This document shows positions 7,658 to 14,678 of a DNA stretch of 22,327 nt, in pieces. The DNA is from a virus. The notes beneath the pieces were generated by a model. The model had not been told where the DNA came from. It did no database searches and saw only the letters and a program-made list of their open reading frames with translations. Each line of letters begins with the position of its first letter. Position 1 is the first letter of the stretch. The stretch is from positions 1 through 22,327 of IMG/VR virus record IMGVR_UViG_3300001683_000139. One strand, written 5' to 3'. Position numbers and translations under genes: made by a program.

Positions 7658-8458
7658 GCACCGGCGTGGACAGAGAGTTTATCTACCATGTTGTTTGATT
7701 TACCAAGAGCAGGTTTGATAGATGTGATGATTCCATTATCTCCGTCTATATTCAAGAGAGTGTGGCCAGAACCGGTTCGTTCAACAGTATTTCATTTAAC
7801 TGATATGGATGGTGTTGGAAAATTGAAAAAAATGCAAGGAAAGAAAAGATCAATCTCTGCTTTTTATAATATAAAAGATTTTATACTTCAAGGTGGAATT
7901 AAAACAGATGGTGGTTATGTTGTAGAGTTAGAAGGTGATGTTCTTGTTGCTGCACCAGATGATGTATCAAGTCAACCAGATAAGTCCGGTAGACGGTGGT
8001 TAGTTTTTGGTACGATTATCAGAGAGATGGGTGGTGGAAGTAAGATCAAGAAAATGGAAAAAGACATAGAGAGTTTATTAGTAGATATTCTTGTTAAAAA
8101 CGATATGGGTCCATACAAGAAAAAACTGAGCCAACATGAACTTAACAAAGCATGGTCTTATCTTGGTAAATCTACTGGTGGGAAAGAAAAATCAATAATT
8201 ATCAAAGATTACATTAATGGTATGGAAAAGATCATGAAGAAATATTCCAAACAATTACATTCTATATTTACGGATTATGTTGATAAAAGAGAACTCATAC
8301 CAGATCCAGATAGTGGTGATACTGCGTTGTGGGATGAAATAGTAGTTAATAATTTTAAGGTTAAGAAAGTTCATGTGACTGAAGAGTATGGAGAAGGTTA
8401 TCAAGATGATGATGATATAGAAGGATTTCCATTTGAACTTTATCCAGATAAGAATTAA
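7628..8458 (+). CDS. Tandem paralogue 2, ADP-ribosyltransferase-like (tentative), 276 aa
   Basis: Second member of the three-gene family. MKSFKGYLKEAPAW opens with a capsid-targeting-like motif followed by LKE|A, which fits the T4 gp21 cleavage consensus exactly. The core then follows paralogue 1: MIPLSPSIFKR, R51 and H56 in RSTVFHLTD, QGKKRSISAF (70-79), GGYVVELEGDVL (95-106), DKSGRRW (118-124), INGMEKIMKK, and WDEIVVNNFKVKKVHV with Glu237. The C-terminal tail is acidic (YQDDDDIEGF) and differs from the other two. The first 30 nt are nearly identical to those of paralogue 3. ATGA overlap upstream, TAATG junction downstream. Confidence 0.6.
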   Translation: MKSFKGYLKEAPAWTESLSTMLFDLPRAGLIDVMIPLSPSIFKRVWPEPVRSTVFHLTDMDGVGKLKKMQGKKRSISAFYNIKDFILQGGIKTDGGYVVELEGDVLVAAPDDVSSQPDKSGRRWLVFGTIIREMGGGSKIKKMEKDIESLLVDILVKNDMGPYKKKLSQHELNKAWSYLGKSTGGKEKSIIIKDYINGMEKIMKKYSKQLHSIFTDYVDKRELIPDPDSGDTALWDEIVVNNFKVKKVHVTEEYGEGYQDDDDIEGFPFELYPDKN

Positions 8459-8487
8459 TGAAATCTTTTAAAGGATATTTAATAGAA
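8458..8487 (+). repeat. Repeat of the MKSFKGYL coding start, copy 2
   Basis: Second copy of the 30-nt tag-coding repeat; the single difference (A to T) changes LKE to LIE. Confidence 0.8.
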
Positions 8488-9333
8488 AGAGGAACTAGTT
8501 TATCAGATTTGATATTCCTTCCAAGAATATCGGAGTATAACCAATTGATGATTCCTATATCCTCATCTATGTATAAAAGAATTTGGCCTGACACACTCAG
8601 AGCAACAGTATTTCATACAACGGATGAAAAAGGTGTTAAGAAGATAGCAAAACTTCAAGGAAAGAAAAGTCAAATATCTGCATTTTTTGAAATGCAATCT
8701 AGATATATGGAAATTGGTGTTGCAACTCAAGGTGGTGTTCATTCAGTATTAGAGATGGACGCAGATGTTCTCCTATCAGCTAAAGGTGATGTGATGAGTC
8801 ATTTAGACAAGAGTGGTAGAAGGTGGACATCTATAAGGGATCTTGAAGAAACTTCTAGATTCGTAAATTTTAGTAAAGTACTGGTAGACCTTGAAAAAAT
8901 GTTTGCACCTTTAGTTGCGAAATACCTTGCAAGAGGTGAGTTTCAAGATTATGCAACAGTATTTCAACTTTGGGCAATGGCAAAGAGAAAAGTTGACAGT
9001 AAGACTATGAGTCTGATAATAAAAGATTACATGGATGGAATGGAAAAGGTTATCAAGAAAAACATCAAAACATTTAGTGATGTCATGTTGGGCTATGCAA
9101 AGAAAAGGTCAACCGATTATTCGTGGGATGAGCAAGTGGTCAATAACATTAAAGTTAAGACAGCTCATTTTTTTAAATTAAAACTACTAAGAGGCGAGAA
9201 TTCTTTGTCATTAGAACAACAAGAATTGATAGAGTTTGCTGAGTCTAAGGGATGGAAAACAAAAATGTGGGATGCACCTATAGAGTTAGAAGCATACACA
9301 CGGAAAGTTGCTAAAAAGGAATTAGGAAAATGA
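8458..9333 (+). CDS. Tandem paralogue 3, ADP-ribosyltransferase-like (tentative), 291 aa
   Basis: Third member of the family. It begins MKSFKGYLIERGTS, with the same tag as paralogue 2 but LIE|R, a poorer cleavage match. Core: MIPISSSMYKR, R48 and H53 in RATVFHTTD, LQGKKSQISAFF (about 66-77), a GGVHSVLEMDADVLL strand region, DKSGRRW, YMDGMEKVIKK, and WDEQVVNNIKVKTAHFF. The spacing matches the other two. The C-terminal extension is longer and charged. The persistence of H, the (S/I)SAF strand, GRRW and WDE in three diverged copies implies that these are the functional residues. Activity is not proven. Confidence 0.6.
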   Translation: MKSFKGYLIERGTSLSDLIFLPRISEYNQLMIPISSSMYKRIWPDTLRATVFHTTDEKGVKKIAKLQGKKSQISAFFEMQSRYMEIGVATQGGVHSVLEMDADVLLSAKGDVMSHLDKSGRRWTSIRDLEETSRFVNFSKVLVDLEKMFAPLVAKYLARGEFQDYATVFQLWAMAKRKVDSKTMSLIIKDYMDGMEKVIKKNIKTFSDVMLGYAKKRSTDYSWDEQVVNNIKVKTAHFFKLKLLRGENSLSLEQQELIEFAESKGWKTKMWDAPIELEAYTRKVAKKELGK

Positions 9334-9566
9334 AAACATTTAAAGAACATTTAACCGAGGGTATGCCGAAAGGTGCTGTAGCAGGATTTGATGGTCCCGA
9401 TGGAGAAATCGTAATTTATAAAAAAGGATCTGGATTTTATGGAGATACTGGTGATTTTGATTTTTCAGCTAAAAATGTGAAAGAACTTAAAAAAATATTA
9501 AAGGATATAGGGGCTAATCCAAATAAACCATCCTTTGGTTGGCTGCCGAAGTCAAGGAGATACTAA
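9330..9566 (+). CDS. Small protein with strong capsid-targeting-like N-terminus, 78 aa
   Basis: MKTFKEHLTEGMPKG is the clearest match in the window to the T4 internal-protein targeting sequence, with LTE|G as an ideal gp21-type cleavage string. The mature part would be about 68 residues, Gly/Asp-rich and beta-like (EIVIYKKGSGFYGDTGDFDF), followed by a helix (NVKELKKILKDIG) and a basic end (LPKSRRY). ATGA and TAATG overlaps link it to both neighbours. No enzyme motif; a small internal head protein is the simplest reading. Confidence 0.7.
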   Translation: MKTFKEHLTEGMPKGAVAGFDGPDGEIVIYKKGSGFYGDTGDFDFSAKNVKELKKILKDIGANPNKPSFGWLPKSRRY

Positions 9567-9877
9567 TGAAAACATTTAAAACGCATATTGATGAATTATA
9601 CAAAGATTATCCAGGCAAGGGGTGGGTATTAGGTACTAAAGATGAACCAAAAAAACTTAAAGATAAAGATATTATATGGAGATCCAAAGTTCATCATTAT
9701 GATGATACTGTAAGAAGTGATAACACAAGATTTATAATAGTAAAAAATAAAGGAAAATTTAGTATGTATGCAAAGAGTGACAAAAGTGGTAAAATAGTTT
9801 TTCATTTCGGTGATAAACCTACACTCGATGACGCAAAAGAATTCGCATCAATCAGAAAATGGCAAGAGAAAAAATGA
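9566..9877 (+). CDS. Small lysine-rich protein with capsid-targeting-like N-terminus, 103 aa
   Basis: The frame is open from 9539, but the ATG at 9566 overlaps the preceding stop (TAATG) and gives MKTFKTHIDELYKDYPG, matching the local N-terminal pattern; it is preferred. IDE|L partly fits the gp21 consensus. The rest is basic, with several short beta strands (TRFIIVKNKGKFSMYAK, KIVFHFGDKPTLDDAKEFA) that look like one small folded domain with a terminal helix. The function is unknown. Confidence 0.7.
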   Translation: MKTFKTHIDELYKDYPGKGWVLGTKDEPKKLKDKDIIWRSKVHHYDDTVRSDNTRFIIVKNKGKFSMYAKSDKSGKIVFHFGDKPTLDDAKEFASIRKWQEKK

Positions 9878-10905
9878 AAACAGCAGTATTTGCATTTGGA
9901 AGATTCAATCCTCCTACAATCGGACACGAAAAATTGATAGATGCAGTAATTGCAGTTAATCAACGTGAGGGTGGAACCGCCTTTATTTATGGTAGTCATA
10001 CACAGGATCCAAGAAAGAATCCTCTTACTCATAAACAAAAGTTTAAGTATTTGAAAGAGATGTTTTCAAGTAAAAAGAAGATTTTTCAAAGTAGATCAAA
10101 AACAAAGAACCCACTTGAGGTGGCATCTGAATTAAGTGGAAAATACAATAAATTGATAATGATAGCGGGTAGTGATAGAGTTTCAGAGTTTAAATCTTTA
10201 CTAAATACTTACAATGGGAAAACAGGTGGACACGGATCATATGAATTTGAAGAAATAGAAGTAAAAAGTGCAGGAGAACGTGATCCAGACGCAGATGGAG
10301 CATCTGGAATGTCAGCATCTAAGATGAGAAAAGCAGCAGTTAAAGGAGATTTTGATGCATTTCAAAAGGGTGTATCAAATGAATTAAATGAGAAAGATAA
10401 AAGAAAAATGATGAATGTAGTTAGAAAAGGATTAAAATTAGATGCAATCCTTGAAGGAATGAAGAGTCGAAGGGGTACACAAGAACCAGTTGAAGTCGAA
10501 AATATCGACCTTAAGTCTGCGAAAGAGTTATCATGGCAGGGTTATGATACTGTAAGTCTATCTACATGTGATGAAGCATTTGATTTATTTGATGAAATTG
10601 TCAATAGTGTTGGTGAGGCTTCTTTCACTAAACCTGAATTAGCATATCTTAAAGAATCATTAATTTTAGTTGATAACTGTCTTACTATTACACAAATACC
10701 AGAAGAAATATTAGAAGATGGAGATGTACAAAATTATATTCAATATTCCGGTAAAGCAATAAAATTATTGGAGCATGTTGGAAAAAAAGTAGGTATACCA
10801 TTTAACTATTCATTTTTAAACGTACTTCAAGTTAGTATGGCCAATGAAACCATACCTAAAAAATCATTTACAAAATTTTCAGGAGAAATGTATGGCGTCC
10901 GATAG
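9874..10905 (+). CDS. NMNAT-like nucleotidyltransferase with extra C-terminal domain, 343 aa
   Basis: The N-terminal 170 or so residues are a HIGH-superfamily adenylyl/cytidylyltransferase: AVFAFGRFNPPTIGH (4-18, with T-I-G-H as the nucleotide-binding motif), a LIMIAGSDRVSEF strand (94-106), and GMSASKMRKAAVKGD (145-159), equivalent to the ISSTxxR motif. NMN adenylyltransferase (NAD synthesis or salvage) is the nearest guess; the substrate is not fixed by these motifs. The start at 9874 uses the usual ATGA overlap; an ATG at 9859 would add only five residues. Residues about 195-343 are a separate helical domain I do not recognise, joined by AILE|GMKSRR, which happens to fit the head-protease consensus. 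Confidence 0.8.
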   Translation: MKTAVFAFGRFNPPTIGHEKLIDAVIAVNQREGGTAFIYGSHTQDPRKNPLTHKQKFKYLKEMFSSKKKIFQSRSKTKNPLEVASELSGKYNKLIMIAGSDRVSEFKSLLNTYNGKTGGHGSYEFEEIEVKSAGERDPDADGASGMSASKMRKAAVKGDFDAFQKGVSNELNEKDKRKMMNVVRKGLKLDAILEGMKSRRGTQEPVEVENIDLKSAKELSWQGYDTVSLSTCDEAFDLFDEIVNSVGEASFTKPELAYLKESLILVDNCLTITQIPEEILEDGDVQNYIQYSGKAIKLLEHVGKKVGIPFNYSFLNVLQVSMANETIPKKSFTKFSGEMYGVR

Positions 10906-13366
10906 CCTATTAAATGTAATCAATGGCCTTGTTAAGCGAGAGGATCGGATTGCAAAAAAAGAAGATAAAAAAATTAAAGAAAAATTAAAAAAACAAAAGC
11001 TTGAACAAGAGCCTGAGGATGATGAAGATGAAGATGAAGCTCCTGTAGGTGATCAAGATGCACCAGAAACAGAAGTTGAACCTGAAGCAGAACCTGAAGC
11101 TGAGCCAGAAGTAGAACCTGAAGCTGAGCCAGAAGCAGAACCTGAAGCAGAACCTGAAGCTGAGCCAGATGATGGTGCCGGTGATACTAAAGCAAGTGGT
11201 CCCGATCCTGTTTTAGTTCAACAAGTAACTAATGCTGTTATGGGTCAAATTATGCAAATGATGAAAGATGCAGAAGCAGAACATAAAGAGGCAAATAAAA
11301 AAGAAATTAAACTTTCTGGTAAAAAAGAAAAAGTTGATACTAAACCAAAAATGGAATCTAAAAAAGAGAGAAAATCTTTTAGAGAAGCAATCCGTCTTTC
11401 TGTTACTAATGGTACACCATTATCTGAAGACTATGAAGAGGACGTTCTGAACATACTTGAAAATGAGGGTATAGATGGTCCTTTAGGATATGAACCATTC
11501 TTTGAAAAAGGAAAATTGTTTGTAGAAAAGGGATCAGAAAAGTCTGCCGCAAAGGTACTTAAAAAATCTAGAGATATTCGAAAAGTTCCTAAAATTGTTG
11601 GAGAGTCATTAGAAGAAGAGGATAAGAAAGAGAAATATCAAGCATTCGTTTCTGTTATGTTAAAGAAATTTGGAGTAGAAAGTCCTGCTGAATTAGAAGG
11701 TGATAAGAAAAAAGCATATTTTGATGCACTAGATAAAGGTTGGGATGCCGAAGGCGAAGAGCCAGAACCAGGAGATAAAAAAAAAAATGAAAATATCGAG
11801 CTCGAAAAGCAAGTAACGAAAAATGTTTTAAAAGAGGCAAGTGCGGATGATTGGATAACAGGATTAGCAATAGGTGGTGGATTATGGGCAATGAAAAAAG
11901 CTTGGGATAAATGGGGAAAAACATCTACATTAGCAAAACTTATCAATAAAAAAAAGTACGCCGCTGATGTAATTGCAAAAGATAAAGAAGATGAGATTGA
12001 TAAAGATAACCAAGATACAGTAGATAAGCGAGACGCCGAAAAAAAGGCCGGGAAAACGGCTGATGACGCACAAGCTGATTATGATCAAGATATAAAGGAC
12101 GTTGGCCCAAAAAAAGCGAAGAGTATGATAGCCAAGGGATATTCTTTAGATCCTGAAGATGATACAAAGGTTATGCCAAGTAAAGAGGCTTCGGCTAAAG
12201 CTAAATCCGTGAAGTCGAAGAAATCGGCAACGGCAAAAAGACAAGGAACAGCTAAAAAAAGTTCAGCAACAACAGGAAAAACTGATGCACCAAGAAAATC
12301 ACTAAATCCAGATGATAATAAGAAAAAAGAAGGAGTAGAAATGACAGAACCAAGTATTGAAGAAGCATATTTCAAAGTTGATATTGCTGGTATGCCTAGT
12401 ATTTACATTGAGGGCGGTGGAGAAGGAACTGTTAAAAAATCTCTAAGAGGCATAGTAAAAAATGATGCAATTAAGAATATGAAAGTTGTAAAAGTTAAAA
12501 AAAGCGAAATGTTAAAAACATTTAAAGCTGATATGAAAGAAGAGTCAGAGGATCTGAATGAAAAGGGTACAGCATATCCAGCGACAATAGACACTTTGAA
12601 AATGATAGTGAAAGATAAACAAAATCAAGTGGTTATGTTCAAATCGGGATCGGCTAGAGTTGATAGTTTTACTGCATCCGCAATGGTTCAAGTATATGAT
12701 GCTTTAAAACCAAAATCTAAAAAGACATTTGAAAAAATGATAAAAGATAAAGCAGGATTTCTCAAATCTCAAGCATTTGCAATGAAAATGACAGAAGAAA
12801 CGTTATATGTAGAAAACGTAGATGTTGAGTTTGTTAAAATGGAAGAAAGTAATGAATTACAAGCAATTATGGCCTTAGATGATGCCGGTATAAAAGCTGA
12901 AATCAATCGAAAAGGTGAAGTATCTGTTAAGAAAAAGGATTTAAAGAAAGCAGTAAAAGCATTAAGTAAATCTTTCAAAAGAGGTAAAGAACCTAAAGTT
13001 GTAACAGAACAACGAAGTGCTTATGATGTAGTTTCTAAGGCACGGGCTAAACTCACAGAGGCGTATGATACTCATGCGGCAAATGATTTAAGAATTTATA
13101 TAGATAATGATCGGCAATTATACAGACAACAAACTACTTCCATTATTAAGAATGTTCAACGGAAATTGAAGTCTGGTAAGTATGATCATACTAAAGCACC
13201 AAAACTATGGTCATATTTGGTAGATAATGGAGTTAAAAAATATATTAAAGAATTTGGCGGAAATGCAAAGGATCTGTTTCCAAAAGATGTTAGACAATCA
13301 GTAGCTATAGAATTAGCAAATTATTATAAAGCAGAAATTGAAGCTCAAGGTGGAGAAATGATGTAA
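10892..13366 (+). CDS. Large acidic/lysine-rich virion or scaffold-like protein, 824 aa
   Basis: The ATG at 10892 has AGGAGA five bases upstream and gives MASDSLLNVINGLVKREDR; an ATG at 10844 in the same frame lacks that site and would overlap the previous gene deeply. Order: a basic coiled-coil-like start, an (EPEA)n acidic tract (residues 63-92), a Lys-rich helical stretch, YQAFVSVMLKKFGVESPAEL (a small conserved-looking unit), a hydrophobic WITGLAIGGGLWAMKKAWDK segment, long charged helices, then YPATIDTLKMIVKDKQNQVV and a final domain. gp21-type strings occur at LKE315|A316 and LTE723|A724. The composition resembles phage core/scaffold polyproteins, but no known scaffold family is established. 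Confidence 0.75.
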   Translation: MASDSLLNVINGLVKREDRIAKKEDKKIKEKLKKQKLEQEPEDDEDEDEAPVGDQDAPETEVEPEAEPEAEPEVEPEAEPEAEPEAEPEAEPDDGAGDTKASGPDPVLVQQVTNAVMGQIMQMMKDAEAEHKEANKKEIKLSGKKEKVDTKPKMESKKERKSFREAIRLSVTNGTPLSEDYEEDVLNILENEGIDGPLGYEPFFEKGKLFVEKGSEKSAAKVLKKSRDIRKVPKIVGESLEEEDKKEKYQAFVSVMLKKFGVESPAELEGDKKKAYFDALDKGWDAEGEEPEPGDKKKNENIELEKQVTKNVLKEASADDWITGLAIGGGLWAMKKAWDKWGKTSTLAKLINKKKYAADVIAKDKEDEIDKDNQDTVDKRDAEKKAGKTADDAQADYDQDIKDVGPKKAKSMIAKGYSLDPEDDTKVMPSKEASAKAKSVKSKKSATAKRQGTAKKSSATTGKTDAPRKSLNPDDNKKKEGVEMTEPSIEEAYFKVDIAGMPSIYIEGGGEGTVKKSLRGIVKNDAIKNMKVVKVKKSEMLKTFKADMKEESEDLNEKGTAYPATIDTLKMIVKDKQNQVVMFKSGSARVDSFTASAMVQVYDALKPKSKKTFEKMIKDKAGFLKSQAFAMKMTEETLYVENVDVEFVKMEESNELQAIMALDDAGIKAEINRKGEVSVKKKDLKKAVKALSKSFKRGKEPKVVTEQRSAYDVVSKARAKLTEAYDTHAANDLRIYIDNDRQLYRQQTTSIIKNVQRKLKSGKYDHTKAPKLWSYLVDNGVKKYIKEFGGNAKDLFPKDVRQSVAIELANYYKAEIEAQGGEMM
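11078..11167 (+). repeat. (EPEA)n coding repeat
   Basis: Ninety nucleotides encode 30 residues of Glu-Pro-Glu-Ala/Val repeats (seven full units plus EP). The DNA shows a 12-nt unit and partly a 24-nt higher-order unit with synonymous alternation (gaa cct / gag cca), suggesting expansion by slippage or unequal recombination. Confidence 0.9.
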
Positions 13367-13608
13367 TGGAAGATCAACAAGATATTTTCGGAACTAAATC
13401 CGATCAAGAAATATTAAGAAATGTTGCAAGTAGTGTTAATGATGTTGTAAATCCAGTTGTAGAAGCTACAGCTGATGAAACTTCTGAAGAAGAAGAAGAA
13501 AAGATTAACCCTGTCGTTGATGTAGTATCACAAGCAATAAAACATTTTAAACCAAAAGGATTATTTATGCAAGGGGTATCTGATAAAGAGACACCTAAAA
13601 AATCATAA
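13366..13608 (+). CDS. Small acidic protein, 80 aa
   Basis: The ATG overlaps the preceding TAA (TAATG). The protein starts MEDQQDIFGTKSDQEI and has a central acidic run (ETSEEEEEKINP) between two NPVV(E/D) motifs. The C-terminus is basic (HFKPKGLFMQGVSDKETPKK). It is probably soluble. It closes the transcription unit before the second late promoter-like box. Function unknown; a small partner of the 824-aa protein is possible from position alone. Confidence 0.65.
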   Translation: MEDQQDIFGTKSDQEILRNVASSVNDVVNPVVEATADETSEEEEEKINPVVDVVSQAIKHFKPKGLFMQGVSDKETPKKS

Positions 13609-13611
13609 ATA
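13604..13611 (+). promoter_or_regulatory. Probable T4-type late promoter (CATAAATA)
   Basis: CATAAATA differs from the T4 late -10 consensus only in the first base. It lies 33 nt before the ATG at 13644 of a structural gene, at nearly the same spacing as the perfect box at 3260, with the strong ribosome-binding site TAGGAGA in between. Confidence 0.55.
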
Positions 13612-13643
13612 TAATATAAACAACAATTTAATAGGAGAAAAAC

Positions 13644-14261
13644 ATGCCTTTATGGGGAACAACTCACGATTCGGCAGCCAACAAACCCAAGTGGGCACCG
13701 ATTGATGAGGATTCAGATAATAGACGAGGTGATATCTATGCAACAAACGCCGGATGGGTACAACAAGCAGGAACGGCTGCCTCGGGAAGTGATAACACAG
13801 ATGGAGATCCAGAAGTTTTAGTTGCAATCGGTATGCTTGCTGGTATTTCTGCAGCTACTGGTCTTAAAACAGCAACCGTAACAGCAATGAGATTTATTGT
13901 TGGAACAACTGCTGCTACTGACTTTACTGCTGGAACTACATCACAAACTCTTACATGTCAAGTTACTTGGGATGAGGAGTTAACTGTTACAGGAAGTCCA
14001 ACTGTTGTTATTGCTAATGGTAACCAATCTACCGATGGTAATGGTAATTATACATTAGTATATACTGCAACGGGTTCAACTGCGAACAGAAAGCGGTTTA
14101 CATTAGCAAGTCAAACTTTGTCTGCAGTTGATGTTCTGACATTGGGTGGTGCGAATGTTGTACTTGCCGGTGGAACACTTAAAGATCAAGGTGCAACGCC
14201 TGCTGATGCAGATTTAGTACTTTCAGGTTTGACTGCGGTGACACATACTGTTGCAGCGTAA
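13644..14261 (+). CDS. Beta-rich structural protein with Ig-like domain, 205 aa
   Basis: MPLWGTTHDSAANKPKW, followed by DIYATNAGWVQ, is an N-terminal pattern I associate with virion proteins of marine T4-like phages. Residues about 75-190 look like a bacterial Ig-like sandwich of the SwmB type: QVTWDEELTVTGSPTVVI, YTLVYTATGS, RFTLASQTLSAVDVLTLGG, LAGGTLKDQG. The composition is Thr/Ala/Gly-rich with few lysines, unlike its neighbours, as expected for an exposed virion protein. A good ribosome-binding site (TAGGAGA) and the upstream late box suggest high expression. A capsid decoration or fibre-associated protein is likely; which one is not determined. Confidence 0.75.
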   Translation: MPLWGTTHDSAANKPKWAPIDEDSDNRRGDIYATNAGWVQQAGTAASGSDNTDGDPEVLVAIGMLAGISAATGLKTATVTAMRFIVGTTAATDFTAGTTSQTLTCQVTWDEELTVTGSPTVVIANGNQSTDGNGNYTLVYTATGSTANRKRFTLASQTLSAVDVLTLGGANVVLAGGTLKDQGATPADADLVLSGLTAVTHTVAA

Positions 14262-14286
14262 ACAATTAATAATTTGAGGTTTTAAT

Positions 14287-14565
14287 ATGGCAAAGAGTAT
14301 TAAGAAGTCGATTAGTAAAGCTACTAAGTCGGCAAAGAAAACTGCGAAATCTGCAGTTAAAGAAGTGAAAACAGAAGTGTCAAAAGTGACTGATACTGGC
14401 ACTTCTACAATAAGAGCAACCATCGAAAAACTTTCTAAAGAAAGAAATCTTCAGGCTGCTCATATTTGGAAACAAATTAAAGATAATAAAAGTTTGAGTG
14501 AGGGTCAAATTAAGGCGATTATTAACTCAAGAAACTTTTTTGCATTATTGGGCAAATTAGCTTAA
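14287..14565 (+). CDS. Histone H1-like lysine-rich protein, 92 aa
   Basis: The first 30 residues contain ten lysines spaced by Ala and Ser (MAKSIKKSISKATKSAKKTA and onward), resembling the tails of histone H1-like bacterial proteins. The second half is a probable helical domain (TIRATIEKLSKERNLQAAHI, then KSLSEGQIKAIINSRNFFAL). No signal peptide or membrane segment. TTGAGG upstream of the ATG is the likely ribosome-binding site. DNA binding or packaging is plausible from composition, but the placement among structural genes leaves other roles open. Confidence 0.7.
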   Translation: MAKSIKKSISKATKSAKKTAKSAVKEVKTEVSKVTDTGTSTIRATIEKLSKERNLQAAHIWKQIKDNKSLSEGQIKAIINSRNFFALLGKLA

Positions 14566-14574
14566 TAATATTTA

Positions 14575-14678
14575 ACAGGATATGTCTAGAGTAATCCCTT
14601 TCGTTAGAATACGGAACCCTAGCATAGTGTCCTTAACGGTGTCGAGTCCCGACACATAGCCGAAGGAGATAAAATCAA
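14575..14678 (+). other. GC-rich structured leader upstream of the 14679 gene
   Basis: This 113-nt gap is one of the longest in the window. About 80 nt (14581-14660) have roughly 46% G+C by hand count, well above neighbouring genes. It contains a perfect 6-bp stem (14639-14644 with 14650-14655, loop AGTCC) and a possible UUUCG/CGGAA stem (14600-14604 with 14612-14616). A second GTGTC (14627-14631) could compete for the same GACAC strand. GGATATGT (14578-14585) could close against ACATAGCC (14654-14661) with one mismatch. The Shine-Dalgarno AAGGAGA follows directly. It does not fit a tRNA and I do not recognise a riboswitch class. Confidence 0.45.

Noticed and set aside
10844-10891. Earlier ATG for the 824-aa gene
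   Set aside because: No ribosome-binding site there, and it would overlap the NMNAT-like gene by 62 nt; AGGAGA supports 10892.
14578-14661. tRNA-like appearance (acceptor-like ends GGATATGT/ACATAGCC, T-arm-like GTGTC..GACAC)
   Set aside because: The arms overlap on the same bases, no D-arm or 7-nt anticodon loop with proper stem can be drawn, and no T-psi-C-type loop spacing fits.
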